Positions 1-8,690 of a stretch of 64,000 bases of DNA are shown one piece after another. Source of the stretch: Nocardioides sp. JQ2195. Lineage in GTDB: Bacteria > Actinomycetota > Actinomycetes > Propionibacteriales > Nocardioidaceae. Position numbers and translations under genes: made by a program. A model generated the notes under the pieces. It made no database searches. It worked only from the letters and a program-made list of their open reading frames with translations, and was not told where the DNA came from. The first letter of the stretch is position 1; every line of letters starts with the position of its first letter. The stretch lies in assembly GCF_012272695.1 (NCBI RefSeq), contig NZ_CP050902.1:1674001-1738000 (forward strand). Reading direction: 5' to 3'.

Positions 1-911
1 TGGACCTCAGTGTCTGCCGCAACGAGATCGTGGGGCTGGTCGGTGAGTCCGGTTCGGGCAAGACCGTCACCTCACTCTCGGTGATGGGACTCCTGCCGAA
101 GAACGCCCGGGTGAAGCGGGGCAAGGTCGAGGTGATGGGCGAGACCATCTCCACGATGGACGAACGCCAGCTCAGCGACGTCCGAGGCGTGAAGGCCGCG
201 ATGATCTTCCAGGAGCCCAGGCGCTGTCTCAACCCCGCGTTCACGGTCGGGGACCAGGTGGCGGAGTCGCTGCGGCGGCATCGCGGTTGGTCCCGCAAAC
301 GGGCCAAGCAGCACACGATCGAGCTCTTCGAGCTCGTCGAGATCCCACAGGCGGCCCACCGCGTCACGCAGTACCCCCACGAGTTCAGCGGGGGCATGTG
401 CCAGCGGGTGATGCTGGCCATGGCGTTGGCATGTGACCCGATGCTGCTGATCGCCGACGAACCGACCACGGCGCTCGACGTCACGGTGCAGCGGCAGGTG
501 CTCGAGCTGATCCGGCGGCTCCAGGCCGAGCTGGGACTCGGCGTACTGCTGATCACCCACGACCTGGGTGTGGTTGCCGAGATGTGTGATCGGGTCTCGG
601 TCATGTACGCCGGTCAGGTCGTGGAGGAGGCCGACGTCGACAGCCTGTTCCACCAACCACGCAATCCCTACACCAGTGCGCTGCTCCAGTCGATGCTGGA
701 GCCGACTCGCCGTGGTGAGCCACTCGGCTTCATCCCGGGCATGGTGCCGGCCCCGCACCTCTTCCCAGCAACGTGCCGATTCCAGGAGCGTTGCGTCCAT
801 GCGGTGGATTCGGTGTGCACGAAGCCCATCGAGCTGCACCAGGTGTCACCCGTCCAGTCCAGTCGTTGCGCACGGATCGACGAGCTCGAGCTCCCGGGAG
901 TGACCACATGA
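1..911 (+). CDS. Oligopeptide/dipeptide ABC transporter ATP-binding protein (5' truncated)
   Basis: ATP-hydrolysing subunit of a peptide/nickel-type ABC importer, acting at the inner face of the membrane. The gene enters from the left edge; its frame is open from position 3, and the internal GTG at 30 is only the first possible start codon in view. Visible in order: Walker A GESGSGKT, Q-loop FQEP, signature FSGGMCQRV, Walker B LLIADEP with the D-loop, and the switch His in LLITHD. The C-terminus has the Cys-containing oligopeptide-transporter extension (RFQERC...C). It overlaps the next gene by ATGA, which is typical of DppD-DppF/OppD-OppF pairs. The permeases should lie to the left. Family is certain, substrate unknown. 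A peptide-binding lipoprotein lies at 29641, far from here. Confidence 0.93.
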   Translation, partial: DLSVCRNEIVGLVGESGSGKTVTSLSVMGLLPKNARVKRGKVEVMGETISTMDERQLSDVRGVKAAMIFQEPRRCLNPAFTVGDQVAESLRRHRGWSRKRAKQHTIELFELVEIPQAAHRVTQYPHEFSGGMCQRVMLAMALACDPMLLIADEPTTALDVTVQRQVLELIRRLQAELGLGVLLITHDLGVVAEMCDRVSVMYAGQVVEEADVDSLFHQPRNPYTSALLQSMLEPTRRGEPLGFIPGMVPAPHLFPATCRFQERCVHAVDSVCTKPIELHQVSPVQSSRCARIDELELPGVTT

Positions 912-1771
912 CCACCACACCGCCGCCCGCACCGACCCTCTCGGTCCGCGGACTGACCAAGATCTACGGCCGCCGTGCCACGATCCTGCGACGGCACCCG
1001 CACCAGTTGCGGGCCGTCGACAACGTCGATCTCGACATCGCCCCCGGCAAGACGCTCGGGCTCGTGGGGGAGAGCGGCGCCGGCAAGTCCACCGTCGGGC
1101 GACTGGTGCTCAGGTTGATCGAACCCGATGCCGGGGAGATCAACCTGCTGGGCACCGACATCGGGAAGCTGTCCGGTTCCGCGCTGCGGCGAATGCGCTC
1201 GCGGGCCACCATGATCTTCCAGGACCCGTACACCTCGTTGGACCCACGGATGCTGATCAAGGACTCGGTCGCCGAGCCGCTTCTCGTGCACACCAACGAC
1301 TCCCGTTCCGTCCGCCATGCCAAGGCCAAGGAGATGGTCCGTCGGGTGGGCTTGGACATCGCCCACATGGAGCGATTCCCGTACGAGATGTCCGGTGGGC
1401 AGCTGCAACGGGTCGCCATTGCTCGTGCGCTGATCACCGACCCGGCATTCATCGTGTGCGACGAGCCCGTCGCAGCCCTCGACGTCTCGACCCAGGCACA
1501 GGTGATCAACCTGCTCAACGATCTCCAGGCCGAGCGTGGCATCTCCTACCTGTTCATCTCCCACGACCTGCGGCTGGTCCGACTGATCGCGGACGAGGTC
1601 GCGGTGATGCGTCGCGGCCAGATCATGGAACGTGGCTCGGCAGTCCAGCTGTTCGAGGATCCCCGCCACGAGTACACCCAGGAGCTGCTCTCCGCGATCC
1701 CCGGGCGGAGCCCGCGCCAGCGCCGCTTCGACGGCGACACCACCTTGCGTTCCCCGGATCCGGTCGGCTGA
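908..1771 (+). CDS. Oligopeptide/dipeptide ABC transporter ATP-binding protein, DppF/OppF type
   Basis: Second ATPase of the importer, 287 aa. The ATG at 908 overlaps the stop of the upstream ATPase (ATGA), so I prefer it to the longer open frame beginning at 773. Walker A is GESGAGKS, signature is MSGGQLQRVAIARAL, Walker B is FIVCDEPVAALD, and the switch His is in LFISHD. The C-terminus carries the DPRHEYTQELL motif usual in this family. It ends in front of two strong hairpins and faces a convergent SDR gene, so it is probably the last gene of the transporter operon. Confidence 0.93.
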   Translation: MTTTPPPAPTLSVRGLTKIYGRRATILRRHPHQLRAVDNVDLDIAPGKTLGLVGESGAGKSTVGRLVLRLIEPDAGEINLLGTDIGKLSGSALRRMRSRATMIFQDPYTSLDPRMLIKDSVAEPLLVHTNDSRSVRHAKAKEMVRRVGLDIAHMERFPYEMSGGQLQRVAIARALITDPAFIVCDEPVAALDVSTQAQVINLLNDLQAERGISYLFISHDLRLVRLIADEVAVMRRGQIMERGSAVQLFEDPRHEYTQELLSAIPGRSPRQRRFDGDTTLRSPDPVG

Positions 1772-1780
1772 GGCAGCCTC

Positions 1781-1878
1781 GCGGTCCCGGGACCGCTGTG
1801 CGCCCCGTCCGCGGCGCTGTCCACGACAAACCTCGATCGTTCGGCCCGTGCCGACCTCCGCGACGCGGTCGGCACGGG
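1781..1878. terminator. Two hairpins between convergent genes
   Basis: Two inverted repeats lie in the 260-base gap between the transporter operon and the convergent SDR. The first is GCGGTC-CCGG-GACCGC at 1781-1796. The second is a perfect 12-bp stem, CCCGTGCCGACC (1845-1856) paired with GGTCGGCACGGG (1867-1878) around a 10-nt loop. Neither has a clear T-tract, which is common in actinobacterial terminators. The location suggests bidirectional termination. Confidence 0.6.
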
Positions 1879-2031
1879 TCGTGCACGGCTGCACGAATGG
1901 TGCGGGGCGACGGAGACGCGACTCCTGCGGGTGCCGGCCCCGCGCCCGGCCCCACGCCCGCGGCCATCGACCGGCCATCGACCGGAGTCATCGACCGGGG
2001 AGCAGCCACCGGCAGCTCTCCGCGGGGGGAG

Positions 2032-2781
2032 TCACCAGGTGCTGCGGGCTCCGCCGTCGAGCCGGATCTCGGTGCCGTTGAGATAGCTGGCGTCAGCCGA
2101 GGCCGCGTAGGCAATCGTAGCTGCGATCTCCTCGGGCTCTCCCACTTGCCCCCAGGGGGGTGCCAGACGTGGGTACCAGTTCGTGTCGAGGGCCTTGATC
2201 TCGCCCTGCAACATCGCCGTGTTGACGCCTCCGGGCGAGATCGTGACCACCCGGATCCGGCGTGGGGCCAGCTCGATGGCCAGGCTCCCGGAATAGGCCA
2301 GCAGAGCGGCCTTCGACGCGGAGTATGCCGTCATGCCGGGAGCTGCCTGGGTGGCGGCTGTCGAGCTGACGTTGACGATCACGCCCGTGCCGTCGGCCAG
2401 GTGCGGCAGGGCCTCCCGACACACCAGCATCGGTCCGAAGGTGTTGGTCGCGAAGACATGACGGAGATGGCCGAGGTCGAGCTGGTCAGCCGGCATCGGT
2501 TCGGTGATGCCGGCAACGTTGACGACCACGTCGAGGCCTCCCAGGAGCTCCGCAGCCCCGGCGACGGCATCGACCACGGCCGTCTCCTCGCAGAGGTCGG
2601 CGGGCAGCCACCGGAACCGGCCGGTGTCCGGCACCAGCGTCGCGGTCCCCGCGAGCGCCTCCTCGTTACGACCCAGCCCGACGACCGACGCGCCCTCCCG
2701 GACCAGTCGGACGGCGGTCGCCCGGCCGATGCCGGACCCGGCGCCGGTCAGCAGCACTCGTTTGCCTTCGAAGCGCTCCAT
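2032..2781 (-). CDS. SDR family oxidoreductase
   Basis: Classical short-chain dehydrogenase/reductase, 249 aa, cytosolic, NAD(P)-dependent. Cofactor motif TGAGSGIG is at residues 12-19, NVAG at about 88-91, catalytic Ser in NVSS at about 138-140, and Tyr153/Lys157 in YSASK. The C-terminal LNGTEIRLDGG is the usual SDR ending. The start has a good ribosome binding site (GAGGGAG, a few bases upstream). It lies behind the phosphotransferase-like gene on the same strand and may be cotranscribed with it. Substrate cannot be told from sequence. Confidence 0.88.
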   Translation of the reverse strand: MERFEGKRVLLTGAGSGIGRATAVRLVREGASVVGLGRNEEALAGTATLVPDTGRFRWLPADLCEETAVVDAVAGAAELLGGLDVVVNVAGITEPMPADQLDLGHLRHVFATNTFGPMLVCREALPHLADGTGVIVNVSSTAATQAAPGMTAYSASKAALLAYSGSLAIELAPRRIRVVTISPGGVNTAMLQGEIKALDTNWYPRLAPPWGQVGEPEEIAATIAYAASADASYLNGTEIRLDGGARSTW

Positions 2782-2890
2782 CGCATCTCCCTCTCGTCGA
2801 ACTTCCAGGACGACCCTCGTTCCTCAGGGCCTTCGTCCTCGCTGGAGTCCCGATGGTCGGGACGGGGGTGGGGCACGAAGCTCCTGAGGC

Positions 2891-3925
2891 TCAGGCGGTT
2901 CGCGTGGTCTCCCGCAGTGCCCTCGCGGCCAGGGAGCGTGCCTGGTCCCCGAAGGACTCCGGAGTACGGTCCGTGGCGCCCATCGCTCCGCGCAGCATTC
3001 GGGAGTGGACGTCCTCGACGATGCAAGCGGTCTTCCACCAGTTGAAGGTGACGAAGAAGTCGACGTCCGAGGCGCTGGCGCCCGTGGCGGCCAGGTAGCG
3101 CTCCTTCAGCTGGTCGCGGGTCGCATACCCCGCAACGACGGTCGGGGGACTGTGCAGAGCGGTGAAGTCGTCGTCCGGCTCGGCCCAGTAGACGAGGAGC
3201 TGGCCGAGATCGGCCAGGGGGTCTCCGATCGTGGTCAGCTCCCAGTCGAGGATGCCGATCACCCGTCCGTCGTCCCCGAGGATGCAGTTGTCCACCCGGA
3301 AGTCGCCGTGCACGATGCTCGATCCGCGCTGCTCGGGGGCATGCGCGACCAGCCAGGTGTGGGTGCGTTCGAGGTCGGGCAGCTCACGCGTCCGGGTGCG
3401 CCTCCAGTTCTCGTCCCAGCGGCGCAGCTGGCGGCTGGCGTAGTCTCGGCGCGTGGCCAGGTCGCCAAGGCCCAGGCGCGCCGGGTCGACTGCGTGGAGC
3501 GAGACCATCGCATCGATCAGTGCGGGACCGACCGCAGCCCGACTCGCCTCGGGGAACGACTCGGCCGACTCAGGGTCGCGGAGCACCGTGCCGTCGAGGA
3601 ACTCCACGACGATGAACGGTGCACCGGTCACGTCCGGGTCCGCACACTCCGCGAGTACCCGTGGCACGGGCACGCCGTCACCGACGGCCCGCAACAGGCG
3701 CCCCTCGCGGAGCACGTCGTGGGCGGTTCGGGGCAGGTTCCCGAGTGGGGGTCGACGCAGCACGATTCGACGCCCGGCGGCGTCGGTCACCAGGTAGGTG
3801 AGATTCGACCGGCCGCCGGCGAGGCGTTGCACGGACAAGGGGGTCACCAGGTCGAGACGCGGCGCCAGCCACTCGGTCACCCGGTCGAGGTCGATGCCGG
3901 GGACACCGGCGGGGTCGTGATCCAC
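2891..3925 (-). CDS. Aminoglycoside-phosphotransferase-fold kinase of the ACAD10/11 (FadE36/LvaA-like) type
   Basis: APH-fold kinase of 344 aa. The nucleotide-binding beginning contains GGRSNLTY (38-45), the catalytic loop is HGDFRVDN (206-213), and the metal-binding DWE is at 227-229. These features and the 'LGNLPRTAHDVLRE' region match the APH domain found in acyl-CoA dehydrogenase family members 10/11 and in LvaA, which phosphorylates the 4-hydroxyl of hydroxyacyl-CoA. It is divergent from ipdA and shares its upstream region, which contains a KstR2 box. An acyl-CoA dehydrogenase at 8687 could be the partner that removes the phosphate. Substrate is inferred, not shown. Confidence 0.8.
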   Translation of the reverse strand: MDHDPAGVPGIDLDRVTEWLAPRLDLVTPLSVQRLAGGRSNLTYLVTDAAGRRIVLRRPPLGNLPRTAHDVLREGRLLRAVGDGVPVPRVLAECADPDVTGAPFIVVEFLDGTVLRDPESAESFPEASRAAVGPALIDAMVSLHAVDPARLGLGDLATRRDYASRQLRRWDENWRRTRTRELPDLERTHTWLVAHAPEQRGSSIVHGDFRVDNCILGDDGRVIGILDWELTTIGDPLADLGQLLVYWAEPDDDFTALHSPPTVVAGYATRDQLKERYLAATGASASDVDFFVTFNWWKTACIVEDVHSRMLRGAMGATDRTPESFGDQARSLAARALRETTRTA

Positions 3926-3946
3926 GGGGACTCCTGGGATGGGGGT

Positions 3947-3974
3947 TTGACGAATGCGGGAACCACGCTACTGT
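3947..3974 (+). promoter_or_regulatory. Candidate promoter of the ipdA operon
   Basis: TTGACG (3947-3952) and TACTGT (3969-3974) are separated by 16 bases, fitting -35 and -10 hexamers of the housekeeping sigma factor (-10 consensus TAnnnT). The KstR2 box begins 8 bases downstream, where a bound repressor would cover the start of transcription. Confidence 0.55.
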
Positions 3975-3982
3975 ATCTCGGA

Positions 3983-3996
3983 ATCAAGCGCTTGCT
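3983..3996. promoter_or_regulatory. KstR2 operator upstream of ipdA
   Basis: ATCAAGCGCTTGCT matches the published KstR2 consensus AnCAAGnnCTTGnT at every fixed position. It lies between the candidate -10 element and the ribosome binding site of ipdA, and also faces the divergent kinase gene. KstR2 is known to release such sites when it binds HIP-CoA. Confidence 0.85.
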
Positions 3997-4010
3997 ACAT
4001 AGGAGAGATG

Positions 4011-4880
4011 ATGGCGGACAAACGGATGACAGAGGCCGAGGTCGTCGGCCGACTGAGGTCGGGCATGACGATCGGGATCGGCGGCTGGGCCTCGCGCCGC
4101 AAGCCGATGTCACTGGTGCGAGAGATCCTGCGCTCGGACCTGAAGGACCTCACGGTGGTGGCGTACGGCGGTCCCGAGGTCGGCCTGCTGTGTGCAGCCG
4201 GCAAGGTCCGCAAGGTCGTCTTCGGATTCGTCACCCTGGACTCGATCCCGCTCGACCCACACTTCCGGGCCGCGCGACAGAGTGGCTCGATCGAGGTCGC
4301 GGAGTACGACGAGGGCATGCTCCAGTGGGGCCTTCAGGCCGCCGCCACCCGGCTGCCCTTCCTGCCCACCCGAGGGGGTCTGGGCACCTTGGTGATGGAC
4401 ACCAACCCGTCCCTGCGGACGATCGCGGACCCCTACGGCAGTGGCGACGAACTGGTCGCGATGCCGGCGATCCCTCTGGATGCGGCCCTGATCCACATGA
4501 ACCGTGCCGATGCCGCGGGCAACGCCCAGTTCCTCGGACCTGACCCCTACTTCGACGAGCTGTTCGCGATGGCCGCCGAGCAGACGTTCGTCTCGTGCGA
4601 GAAGATCGTGCCGACCGAGCAGCTGACCGCCGAGCACCACCCCGTCACCGTCGCGATCCGGCGGCTCTACGTCGACGGGGTCGTGGAGGCGCCGAACGGG
4701 GCACACTTCACCTCGTGCGTTCCCGACTACGGGACCGACGAGTCGTTCCAACGTGAGTACGCGGCGGCCGCCAAGAGCCCCGAGGCCTGGACCAACTTCG
4801 TCGACACCTACCTGTCCGGCGACGAGGCCTCCTACCAGCAGGCCGTTGCGGCCCGTGAGACAGAGGAGAAGTCGGCATGA
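4011..4880 (+). CDS. ipdA: Steroid ring-degradation CoA transferase-fold hydrolase, alpha subunit (IpdA)
   Basis: Alpha subunit of the IpdAB heterodimer (289 aa). In Mycobacterium tuberculosis IpdAB has a class I CoA-transferase fold but hydrolyses the last carbocyclic ring of the steroid (COCHEA-CoA). The N-terminal GIGGWASRRKP and the EYDEGMLQWGLQAA segment (about 98-111), which holds the likely catalytic Glu, fit IpdA. AGGAG at 4001-4005 is too close to the ATG at 4008 and well placed for the ATG at 4011, so I chose the latter. A KstR2 box precedes it and ipdB overlaps it by ATGA. Confidence 0.9.
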   Translation: MADKRMTEAEVVGRLRSGMTIGIGGWASRRKPMSLVREILRSDLKDLTVVAYGGPEVGLLCAAGKVRKVVFGFVTLDSIPLDPHFRAARQSGSIEVAEYDEGMLQWGLQAAATRLPFLPTRGGLGTLVMDTNPSLRTIADPYGSGDELVAMPAIPLDAALIHMNRADAAGNAQFLGPDPYFDELFAMAAEQTFVSCEKIVPTEQLTAEHHPVTVAIRRLYVDGVVEAPNGAHFTSCVPDYGTDESFQREYAAAAKSPEAWTNFVDTYLSGDEASYQQAVAARETEEKSA

Positions 4881-5650
4881 GCCAGTCATCGAATTCCGCC
4901 ACCCGGGCTGAGGTCTGCGCGGTCGCGTGCGCCGAGGTGTTCCGCGACAACGGTGAGATCCTCGCCAGCGCGTTCGGCACGATCCCCAGCATCGGGCTGC
5001 GGCTGGCCCGGCACACCTTCTCGCCCGACCTGATGCTCACCGACGGCGAGTCGAGCTTCGTCAAGGGCACCTGGCCCGTGGGCAGCCCGGCCGACGGCGT
5101 TGTCGAGGCATGGTCGCCCTTCCGGAACGTCTTCGACGTGGTCTGGAGCGGCAAGAGGCACATCATCATGATCCCGGTCCAGATCGACCGCTTCGGCAAC
5201 GTCAACATCTCCGCACTGGGAGACCACGAGAAGCCTTCGGTGCAGCTCGTCGGTGTCCGAGGTGCCCCGGGCAACACGGTCTACCACCCGACCAGCTACT
5301 GGGCGGCCAGTCACAGCCCCCGGACGTTCGTCCCCAAGGTCGACATGGTCGCGGGAGCCGGCACCGACTCGGCGGCCAAGGCCGGCACCGGGGCGAGCCG
5401 CCACCACGACCTCCGCAAGGTGGTCACCAACCTGGCAGTGCTCGACTTCGCCCCGGACTCCGGAGCCATGCGGCTGGTCTCCGTGCACCCGGGCGTGAGC
5501 ATCGACGACGTGCGCGAGGCGACCGGCTTCGAGCTCGAGGTCGACGGCGACGTTCCCGAGACCAGGCTGCCCACCGATGAGGAGCTGGCCCTGATCCGCG
5601 ACGTCATCGACCCGCGGGGGCTTCGCAACAAGGAGGTGCCGAATGAGTGA
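4877..5650 (+). CDS. ipdB: Steroid ring-degradation CoA transferase-fold hydrolase, beta subunit (IpdB)
   Basis: Beta subunit partner of IpdA, 257 aa, near the family's usual length. The sequence shows the class I CoA-transferase beta fold with ILASAFGTIPS near the N-terminus, the TDGES segment, and the VVTNLAVLDF strand close to the C-terminus. Its start overlaps the ipdA stop (ATGA) and its end overlaps ipdC, so the three are tightly coupled, as in other KstR2 regulons. Together with IpdA it should open the last ring after EchA20-type chemistry. No echA20-like gene is evident next to it here. Confidence 0.9.
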   Translation: MSQSSNSATRAEVCAVACAEVFRDNGEILASAFGTIPSIGLRLARHTFSPDLMLTDGESSFVKGTWPVGSPADGVVEAWSPFRNVFDVVWSGKRHIIMIPVQIDRFGNVNISALGDHEKPSVQLVGVRGAPGNTVYHPTSYWAASHSPRTFVPKVDMVAGAGTDSAAKAGTGASRHHDLRKVVTNLAVLDFAPDSGAMRLVSVHPGVSIDDVREATGFELEVDGDVPETRLPTDEELALIRDVIDPRGLRNKEVPNE

Positions 5651-6725
5651 TCTCGGACTGAATGAGCAGGTTCACCCGGCGCTGAGCACCCGTGCCACCG
5701 AGCTCTTCGGCGTGAAGTACCCGATCGTCCAGACCGGGATGGGCAATGTGTCCGACGCCAGGCTCACCGCCGCGACCGCCAACGCCGGCGGACTCGGCAT
5801 CCTGGCTGCGGGACTGCTCTCCTACGACGAGATGGCGGCAGCCATCGACCAGATCCAGGCGAGCACCGACAAGCCGTTCGGGGTCAACGTCCGTGCCAAC
5901 CAGCCGGACGTGGAGAGGCGCATCGACCTCATGATCAGCGCCGGCGTCCGGGTGGCGTCGTTCGCGCTGGCGCCGAAGCAGGCTCTCATCGCCAAGTGCA
6001 AGGACGCCGGGCTGGTCGTGATGCCCTCGATCGGCGCACGCCGGCACGCCGAGAAGGTGGCCTCCTGGGGAGCTGACGCGGTCATCGTCCAGGGCGGCGA
6101 GGGTGGTGGGCACACCGGTGAGGTGCCGACGAGCCTGCTGCTGCCACAGGTCGCTGACGCCACCGACATGGTGGTCATCGGCGCGGGTGGCTACTTCGAC
6201 GGCCGTGGCCTCGTCTCCGCCCTGGCGTACGGGGCCGACGGGATCGCGATGGGAACCCGCTTCATGCTCACCGCGGAGTCACCGGTCGCCGAGTCCGTCA
6301 AGCAGGTCTACCTCACCAAGTCGGTCGACGACACCGTGCGGACCACCCAGGTCGACGGCGTGCCGCAACGGGTGGTGCGCACCGGCCCGGTCGCCGAGCT
6401 GGAGAAGAGTGGCAACGCGGGCCGTCTGCTGCGCGCCGGCCGCAACGCCCGGGAGTTCCGCAAGATCTCGGGTACCCGCTGGACCGCGATGGTCCGTGAA
6501 GGCGTGGCCATGCGCAAGCACGAGGATCTCACCTGGAGCCAGGTGGTGATGGCGGCAAACGCGCCGATGCTCTACCGGACCGCCTTGATTGACGGGAACG
6601 TCAACGCCGGAGTGATGGCGACCGGCCAGGTCGTGGGCATGATCCACGACATTCCCACCTGCGAGGAACTGGTCTCCCGCATCGTCGGTGAGGCCAACCA
6701 GGCGCTGGCGCGCCTCGGGGCCTGA
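5643..6725 (+). CDS. ipdC: Nitronate-monooxygenase-fold flavoprotein (IpdC)
   Basis: FMN-dependent TIM-barrel protein, 360 aa, of the 2-nitropropane dioxygenase/enoyl reductase fold. Early strand KYPIVQTGMGNVSDARL, the GVNVRANQ segment, and the phosphate-binding QGGEGGGHTG (about 150-160) are typical. In M. tuberculosis IpdC (Rv3553) lies directly after ipdAB and acts in the oxidation/reduction steps on hydroxylated HIP-CoA intermediates; the exact step is family knowledge, not visible here. The start ATGAGTGA overlaps ipdB by 8 bases. Confidence 0.87.
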   Translation: MSDLGLNEQVHPALSTRATELFGVKYPIVQTGMGNVSDARLTAATANAGGLGILAAGLLSYDEMAAAIDQIQASTDKPFGVNVRANQPDVERRIDLMISAGVRVASFALAPKQALIAKCKDAGLVVMPSIGARRHAEKVASWGADAVIVQGGEGGGHTGEVPTSLLLPQVADATDMVVIGAGGYFDGRGLVSALAYGADGIAMGTRFMLTAESPVAESVKQVYLTKSVDDTVRTTQVDGVPQRVVRTGPVAELEKSGNAGRLLRAGRNAREFRKISGTRWTAMVREGVAMRKHEDLTWSQVVMAANAPMLYRTALIDGNVNAGVMATGQVVGMIHDIPTCEELVSRIVGEANQALARLGA

Positions 6726-6766
6726 TTCCTGCACCTCCAATCCTTCAACGTACCTAGGAGTTCGTC

Positions 6767-7681
6767 ATGTCTTCACTGGAGAATCGCGTAGTCGTCGTCA
6801 CGGGAGCCGGCCGCGGCATCGGTCGCGAGCACGCCCTGCTGGCCGCAGCGGAGGGCGCCCGAGTCGTGGTCAACGACATCGGCGCCGGCCCCGACGGCCG
6901 GGGGAGCGACCCGTCGTTCGCGGCAGAGGTGGTCGAGCAGATCACCGCTGCCGGTGGCGCGGCCGTGGCGAGCACCGCCGACGTACGCACCATGTCCGGT
7001 GCCGAAGAGCTCCTCGCCCTTGCTCTGGACACGTATGGCCGCGTCGACGGCCTCGTCAACAATGCCGGCATCCTGCGCGACAAGATGTTCGCCAACATGA
7101 GCGAGGACGACTGGGACGCGGTGATCGAGGGCCAGCTCAAGGCGACCTTCGCGCCGAGTCGGGTCTTCGCCGCGCACTGGCGGGACGAGTCCAAGGCCGG
7201 TCGTCAGCCGAGCGCCTCGCTGGTCAACGTGCCGTCCACGTCCGGCCTGATCGGTGCGGTCGGGCAGAGCAACTACGGTGCCGCCAAGGCCGGCATCGCG
7301 GCACTGACAGGAATCCTCTCGCAGGAGCTGGTCCGCTACGGGGTCCGGGCGAACGCGGTCACTCCGGTGGCGCGGACCCGGATGACCGAGGACCTGCCGA
7401 AGATCGGTGAGATGGTCGCCGCTCCGAGTGACCCCGACGAGTTCGACGTCTACCACCCCGGCAACGTCTCGCCCCTGGTCGCGTGGCTGCTCACGGAGGA
7501 CTGCCCGGAGAACGGATCGGTCTGGTACGCCAAGGGTGGTGAGATCCGGCGGTTCGCCGGGTGGAGCTACGAGTGGCAGATGGACAAGGGCGAGCGCTGG
7601 ACGGTGGCCGAGCTGGACAAGGAGCTTCGCGCACGCGCCGAGGCCGCCGGGTCCGACTCCGACTCCAACCCGCACGGCTGA
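6767..7681 (+). CDS. SDR of the 17-beta-HSD type 4 / hydroxyacyl-CoA dehydrogenase type
   Basis: SDR of 304 aa resembling the dehydrogenase domain of multifunctional enzyme 2 (HSD17B4) and actinobacterial Hsd4A/Rv3549c-type proteins. Visible: TGAGRGIGREHAL near residue 13, a long insertion with NDIGAGPDGRGSDPSFAAEVV, NNAGILRDKMF, and the YGAAKAG active site. The C-terminus is extended with a RRFAGWSYEW stretch found in this group. It probably oxidises a 3-hydroxyacyl-CoA during side-chain or ring-fragment beta-oxidation. It sits 41 bases after ipdC in the same direction, so probably in the KstR2-controlled operon. Confidence 0.85.
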   Translation: MSSLENRVVVVTGAGRGIGREHALLAAAEGARVVVNDIGAGPDGRGSDPSFAAEVVEQITAAGGAAVASTADVRTMSGAEELLALALDTYGRVDGLVNNAGILRDKMFANMSEDDWDAVIEGQLKATFAPSRVFAAHWRDESKAGRQPSASLVNVPSTSGLIGAVGQSNYGAAKAGIAALTGILSQELVRYGVRANAVTPVARTRMTEDLPKIGEMVAAPSDPDEFDVYHPGNVSPLVAWLLTEDCPENGSVWYAKGGEIRRFAGWSYEWQMDKGERWTVAELDKELRARAEAAGSDSDSNPHG

Positions 7682-7691
7682 GCGGCACACG

Positions 7692-8690
7692 ATGCGCGCA
7701 CTGGTCTGCAACCAGCTGGGGACGCCCGATGTCCTCGAGCTGACCGAGCTGCCCGACCTGGAGCCGGGCCTCGGAGAGGTGGTCGTCGACGTCCGTGCTG
7801 CGGGGGTGAACTTCCCCGACGGGCTGATGGTCGCCGGCAACTATCAGACCAAGCCGGAGCTGCCGTTCGTGCCCGGCTCGGAGGTCGCCGGTGTGGTCCG
7901 TTCACTCGGTGCCGACGTGACTGCCCTGCACGTCGGTCAGCGGGTGACGGCGTTCTGCCGGATCGGGGGCTACGCCGAACAGGCCCGGGTGGCAGCAGCG
8001 CACGTCCACCCGATCCCGGACACCATGCCCTGGTCCGACGCAGCGGCCATGCCGGTCGCGTACGGCACGTCCTACCACGGGCTGGTCGACCGGGCCGGGC
8101 TCGCGGCAGGGGAGACCGTGCTCGTGCTCGGAGCCGCCGGAGGCGTCGGCCTCACCGCCGTCGAGATCGGGCGTGCGCTCGGTGCCCGGGTGATCGCGGC
8201 CGCCTCGAGCGCCGAGAAGCTTGCCCTGTGTGCCGCCCACGGCGCCGACGAGCTGATCGACTACCGCCGCGACGACCTCTCCGAGAGGATCAACGAGATC
8301 ACCGGGGGCTCCGGTGTGGACGTCGTCTACGACCCCGTCGGCGGAGCGGCCGCGGAAGCCGCCGTACGCCGTCTGACCTGGGGAGGGCGCTACCTCACCG
8401 TCGGTTACGCCTCGGGCGACATCCCCCGGGTGGGGATGAACCGGCTGTTGCTCAACGAGGGCAACCTGATGGGAGTCCTGTGGGGCGCGTGGGCGCGACG
8501 GAACCCGGAGCGCGACGCCGCCAACATGGCGCAACTCTTCGACTGGCACCAGGAAGGACTGCTGCGTCCGCACATTGGCGGCACCCATGACCTCGCGGAC
8601 GGGGTCAAGGCGCTCGACGTGGTGATGAACCGCGGAGCACTCGGCAAGCTCGTCCTGCTCACCTCGAACCAGAACGGAATCACGCAATGA
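7692..8690 (+). CDS. NADPH:quinone oxidoreductase-like zinc-free MDR protein
   Basis: Medium-chain reductase, 332 aa, of the quinone oxidoreductase group. It opens with the MRAL...GVNFPDGLMVAGNYQ pattern, carries PGSEVAGVV, and has the NADPH-binding LGAAGGVGLTAVEIG (about 145-160). Zinc-ligand cysteines of alcohol dehydrogenases are absent. The start at 7692 is 10 bases after the SDR stop and gives the canonical N-terminus. It overlaps the next acyl-CoA dehydrogenase by ATGA. Its likely role is reduction of an enone or enoyl intermediate in the operon's pathway. Confidence 0.86.
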   Translation: MRALVCNQLGTPDVLELTELPDLEPGLGEVVVDVRAAGVNFPDGLMVAGNYQTKPELPFVPGSEVAGVVRSLGADVTALHVGQRVTAFCRIGGYAEQARVAAAHVHPIPDTMPWSDAAAMPVAYGTSYHGLVDRAGLAAGETVLVLGAAGGVGLTAVEIGRALGARVIAAASSAEKLALCAAHGADELIDYRRDDLSERINEITGGSGVDVVYDPVGGAAAEAAVRRLTWGGRYLTVGYASGDIPRVGMNRLLLNEGNLMGVLWGAWARRNPERDAANMAQLFDWHQEGLLRPHIGGTHDLADGVKALDVVMNRGALGKLVLLTSNQNGITQ